Of a stretch of 9,754 nucleotides of DNA, positions 7,792 through 9,754 are shown piece after piece. Positions within the stretch are counted from its first letter, which is position 1. Each line of letters begins with the position of its first letter. The notes beneath the pieces are model-generated. The model was not told the origin of the DNA and did no database searches. It saw only the letters and a program-made list of their open reading frames with translations. This DNA comes from an uncultured bacterium (lineage in GTDB: Bacteria > Cyanobacteriota > Vampirovibrionia > Gastranaerophilales > Gastranaerophilaceae): positions 1-9,754 of the forward strand of contig CABQIM010000072.1 in NCBI GenBank assembly GCA_902464375.1, in the 5' to 3' direction. The position numbers were made by a program, and so were the translations under genes.

Positions 7792-7905
7792 AACAATAAC
7801 TGTAAAAATAAAATCAAAATGGGTATTAGCCATTGCGGGTTAGCCCCAACTCTTTACGCCACACTTACATAGTAGAAAATACAAGTTTATAAGTAAAGTA
7901 TAAAA
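7792..7905. other. Gene-free stretch in the convergent gap
   Basis: Together with its flanks this forms the 342-base gap between gcvPA and the minus-strand gene. I see no plausible reading frame with a ribosome binding site on either strand. It contains two similar short motifs, GGGTATTAGCC and GGGTTAGCCCC, the latter a small GGG-TTAG-CCC palindrome, which may be more repeat debris. No tRNA or recognisable ncRNA is seen. Confidence 0.4.
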
Positions 7906-7906
7906 T

Positions 7907-7939
7907 TCCCCCGAGGAGAGGGGATGCGCCAAACTTGTA
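7907..7939. repeat. Palindromic repeat, copy B, first block
   Basis: The 17 bases 7908-7924 equal 12-28 exactly; GCGCCA and CTTGT also match. TCCCC (7907-7911) pairs with GGGGA (7920-7924) over 8 bases. On the minus strand the hairpin is followed by AATTTTA, so it could weakly terminate the minus-strand gene, but the 5-bp stem is poor and the same hairpin occurs far from any gene end of that strand at 11-28. Confidence 0.7.
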
Positions 7940-7944
7940 GTTGC

Positions 7945-8025
7945 ACTTCGAGGCGGAGTCTGTAGTATTTAAGTAACATTGTAGGTTCTACCAAGGAGCC
8001 GACCCAATGTCTACGTGCGTAGCAC
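7945..8025. repeat. Structured repeat block, copy B, ending at the GT gene stop
   Basis: Three adjacent hairpins can be drawn. ACTTCG (7945-7950) pairs with CGGAGT (7954-7959) with one T-G wobble. ACATTG (7976-7981) pairs with CAATGT (8005-8010), enclosing GGTTC (7984-7988) paired with GAGCC (7996-8000). CTAC-GTGC-GTAG (8011-8022) forms the last. The final 16 bases (8010-8025) equal 87-102. The block ends two bases before the stop codon of the minus-strand gene, so it is the start of that gene's 3' untranslated region. Confidence 0.55.
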
Positions 8026-8027
8026 AC

Positions 8028-9536
8028 CTAGAATAGGCTTACAACGTTTTGTTCTTCAAATCGAGGACAAGTGTTCCAAACTAGTGTTGGAATAATGTCA
8101 CCTTCAACACGTCCTGGGAACTGACATTTGCAGCAGCCTTTAATCATATTAGTAGAGCCATCAATCAATGGTTGAAAATATTTGCAGCGCTGACAAATTT
8201 TAAGCGACAAACCAAAATCATCGAGCTTCTCTGACAACTCTTTTATCGCATCGACCATTCTTAGATGATTGTTTTTTGTTGTATATGTTTTACCTTTGTT
8301 AATGAATTTTACCTTGGCTAAACCATTGTCAGAAATTAATTCCAACTGACATTGAAAATCTTTTTTGCCATCAGTCACAATAACATTTGTAACCATTTTT
8401 TCTACGTTATGTTTATGGGTAGTTTTGCTCAAAACCTTTCTAAAAAATCTGATTGGTGGTAAATTTTTGATAATGTGACCGATAGAATAAATCGTGTAAG
8501 CAAATAAGTAAAAATGCTCTTTTACATATAATTTTGCACTCATTAAACTTATGCAGAACGCTAAAGCTAAAACAATTGAAGTAATTAAAATAGCTGCATA
8601 TCCTACAATAAACGGGAAGGTATAAGCATGTCTTAATAATAAAGCATACCCTAAAACGCATACAAGCCAATTTGGCTGGATTAATGAACATAAATATTCA
8701 CGTGTCATGAAATTTTCTGCGTGCGTAATATTGTTCCAGAATATATTTATTCTTTTAGATAAAGATGGCACTCTTGAATCATAGTTTAAGATTGAGGTAT
8801 ATACCGGCAAATCGTCAACAAATGCTACCTGAATACCTTCTCCTGATAGCTTTAACGTATACTTTATCTCTGCAACCTTATCTTGAAATTCGAAAGTTTC
8901 GATTTTGTTTAAGATATCGCGTTTAATAACAAAAGAATCTGTATTAATAAGATTTGTAAGCCCAAGTTTAGTTCTGGTTGCAAATAAAAATTTTGAACAA
9001 TAACGAGAATAGGTTGCTCTTATATTTTCAATAAAACTGAAATTTTCGTTTTCCGGCATGTAGCTAACCATTGGCATGAAAACATCATGCTTTGTTAAAT
9101 AATAATTTACGTTCGCCAAGAAATCAGAATCTACATAATTCTTAGCATCCAAAAACACATAGGCATCAAGGTTTTGTGCTTCTGCTAATTTTTCTGCCAA
9201 GATAGAATAAGCTTGGCTTTTGCCTATTGGTTCCATGTTATTTATATTTATTACATTAACATCCAAATCACCTTGCAAAGTCACATCTGATGACTTTTCG
9301 CATCTATCTAGAATTGCGTAAATTGTATATCTTTGTTTTGGATAAGTTTGCGCTTTTAATTGTTTTAGCAAGTTATCAAGCGTTTCGGCTTTTCCGGTTG
9401 CATATACGACAACACAGATATTAGAATCTTTTGGTGTATATTTATCTCTAACTTTTTTTGATTTTCTTAAATTTGCAATAGCTAGAATTATGAAATAAAT
9501 TGTGAAAATTGTAATGTAAATATATAATATAGGCAT
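8028..9536 (-). CDS. GT2-like membrane glycosyltransferase with Cys-rich C-terminal tail
   Basis: A 502-residue predicted membrane protein. Residues 3-22 form one N-terminal membrane helix; about 38-250 match a family 2 glycosyltransferase (GT-A) fold with ICVVVYATGKAETL, LKAQTYPKQRYTIYAILDRC and GKSQAY..AEKLAEAQNLDAYVFLDA; two or more hydrophobic helices span about 289-333. A tail contains Cys448, Cys451, Cys468, Cys469, Cys471 and Cys490, likely a metal site. Processive GT2 enzymes polymerise or transfer sugars at the inner membrane; substrate is not predictable. Key motifs look degenerate: the usual DAD is DAK (130-132), the EDxEL region reads AEIKYTLKL (222-230), and QxxRW is replaced near KRINIFW (261-267). 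It may be a divergent or inactive relative. Start supported by GGAGA (9544-9548) 7 bases upstream. It is monocistronic, convergent with gcvPA and divergent from tRNA-Ile. Confidence 0.8.
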   Translation of the reverse strand: MPILYIYITIFTIYFIILAIANLRKSKKVRDKYTPKDSNICVVVYATGKAETLDNLLKQLKAQTYPKQRYTIYAILDRCEKSSDVTLQGDLDVNVININNMEPIGKSQAYSILAEKLAEAQNLDAYVFLDAKNYVDSDFLANVNYYLTKHDVFMPMVSYMPENENFSFIENIRATYSRYCSKFLFATRTKLGLTNLINTDSFVIKRDILNKIETFEFQDKVAEIKYTLKLSGEGIQVAFVDDLPVYTSILNYDSRVPSLSKRINIFWNNITHAENFMTREYLCSLIQPNWLVCVLGYALLLRHAYTFPFIVGYAAILITSIVLALAFCISLMSAKLYVKEHFYLFAYTIYSIGHIIKNLPPIRFFRKVLSKTTHKHNVEKMVTNVIVTDGKKDFQCQLELISDNGLAKVKFINKGKTYTTKNNHLRMVDAIKELSEKLDDFGLSLKICQRCKYFQPLIDGSTNMIKGCCKCQFPGRVEGDIIPTLVWNTCPRFEEQNVVSLF

Positions 9537-9554
9537 AGTTATCTCTCCACTTCA

Positions 9555-9583
9555 AGTTTACTCTAAAAACAAGATTTTCTCAA
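9555..9583 (-). promoter_or_regulatory. Candidate promoter of the GT2-like gene
   Basis: On the minus strand TTGAGA (9583-9578, 5 of 6) and TAAACT (9560-9555, 4 of 6) are separated by 17 bases. The start point would fall near 9548, right at the ribosome binding site, leaving a leader of only about 12 bases. That makes this call weak; a promoter further upstream in the A-rich region is possible. Confidence 0.25.
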
Positions 9584-9638
9584 ATTAAAAAATAAATAAA
9601 AAAAAAGACTTGATTTAAAAAAATGTCCATGGTAGATT
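9582..9638 (+). promoter_or_regulatory. Promoter with UP-like A-tract for the tRNA-Ile transcript
   Basis: TTGATT (9610-9615, 4 of 6) and TAGATT (9633-9638, 4 of 6) have 17-base spacing, with transcription starting near 9645. Just upstream, 9582-9606 is almost pure A/T with long A-runs, as in UP elements that raise stable-RNA transcription. This supports a dedicated promoter for the tRNA and whatever follows it. Confidence 0.5.
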
Positions 9639-9652
9639 AGTAGATGTCGGGA

Positions 9653-9670
9653 GTGAGAGGGATTTCTCAC
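9653..9670 (+). other. Leader hairpin before tRNA-Ile
   Basis: GTGAGA (9653-9658) pairs perfectly with TCTCAC (9665-9670) over a 6-base loop, about 30 bases before the tRNA 5' end. No T-run follows, so it is not a terminator. It would lie in the transcribed leader if the promoter call is right and may be a processing or antitermination feature; this is inference. Confidence 0.45.
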
Positions 9671-9699
9671 CAAAGAATAGCCGAATAAAAACAGAATAC

Positions 9700-9754
<55 letters not shown>

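Noticed and set aside
7686..8027. Remnant of gcvPB after gcvPA
   Set aside because: No translated frame in the gap shows P-protein subunit 2 motifs, and a clean terminator follows gcvPA; nothing indicates a decayed gene.
8203..8412. PilZ (c-di-GMP-binding) domain in the GT C-terminal region
   Set aside because: A short strand pattern around ISDNGLAKVKF is reminiscent, but the RxxxR motif and D/NxSxxG signature are missing.
9541..9699. End of a 16S rRNA before tRNA-Ile
   Set aside because: No anti-Shine-Dalgarno end (CCTCC) or other conserved 16S 3' sequence is present, and a minus-strand gene begins at 9536.

Overview
The window is AT-rich bacterial chromosome. It holds six complete protein genes, one tRNA gene cut by the right edge, and several short palindromic repeats in the gaps. 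Five genes lie on the plus strand: gpmI, an SNF2/HepA-type helicase gene, gcvT, gcvH and gcvPA. One membrane glycosyltransferase-like gene lies on the minus strand. Nothing looks like a prophage, transposon, CRISPR array or defence island; most of it is core metabolism.

Taxonomy is an inference. AT-rich coding, the repeat style (CCCCCGAGGAGAGGGG and GTAGGGTG-type palindromes) and a SNF2 protein whose middle segment resembles cyanobacterial HepA-like proteins would fit a gut non-photosynthetic cyanobacterial relative (Gastranaerophilales/Vampirovibrionia). A Bacillota-like host is not excluded, and the split P-protein is common there. No 16S sequence is present to decide.

Layout. Positions 1-223: repeats and the gpmI promoter/RBS region. 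224-1762: gpmI, a glycolytic phosphoglycerate mutase. 1763-1836: a strong inverted repeat. 1837-4842: SNF2 helicase. 4843-4938: gap with a perfect TTGACA -35 box. 4939-7685: tight gcvT-gcvH-gcvPA cluster encoding T-protein, lipoyl carrier H-protein and the first P-protein subunit of the glycine cleavage system. 7721-7750: intrinsic terminator. 7751-8027: gene-free, repeat-rich stretch. 8028-9536 (minus): GT2-like membrane protein with a cysteine-rich tail. 9537-9699: divergent promoter region with an A-tract. 9700-9754: 5' part of tRNA-Ile(GAU).

The gcv genes act together: P decarboxylates glycine, H carries the aminomethyl group on lipoyl-lysine, and T passes the one-carbon unit to tetrahydrofolate. 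The second P subunit (gcvPB), which carries the PLP-binding lysine, is not here, and a terminator follows gcvPA directly. The most interesting points are that missing partner, the GT2 protein with degenerate catalytic motifs and a Cys-rich C-terminal tail, and a composite palindromic repeat present near both ends of the window.
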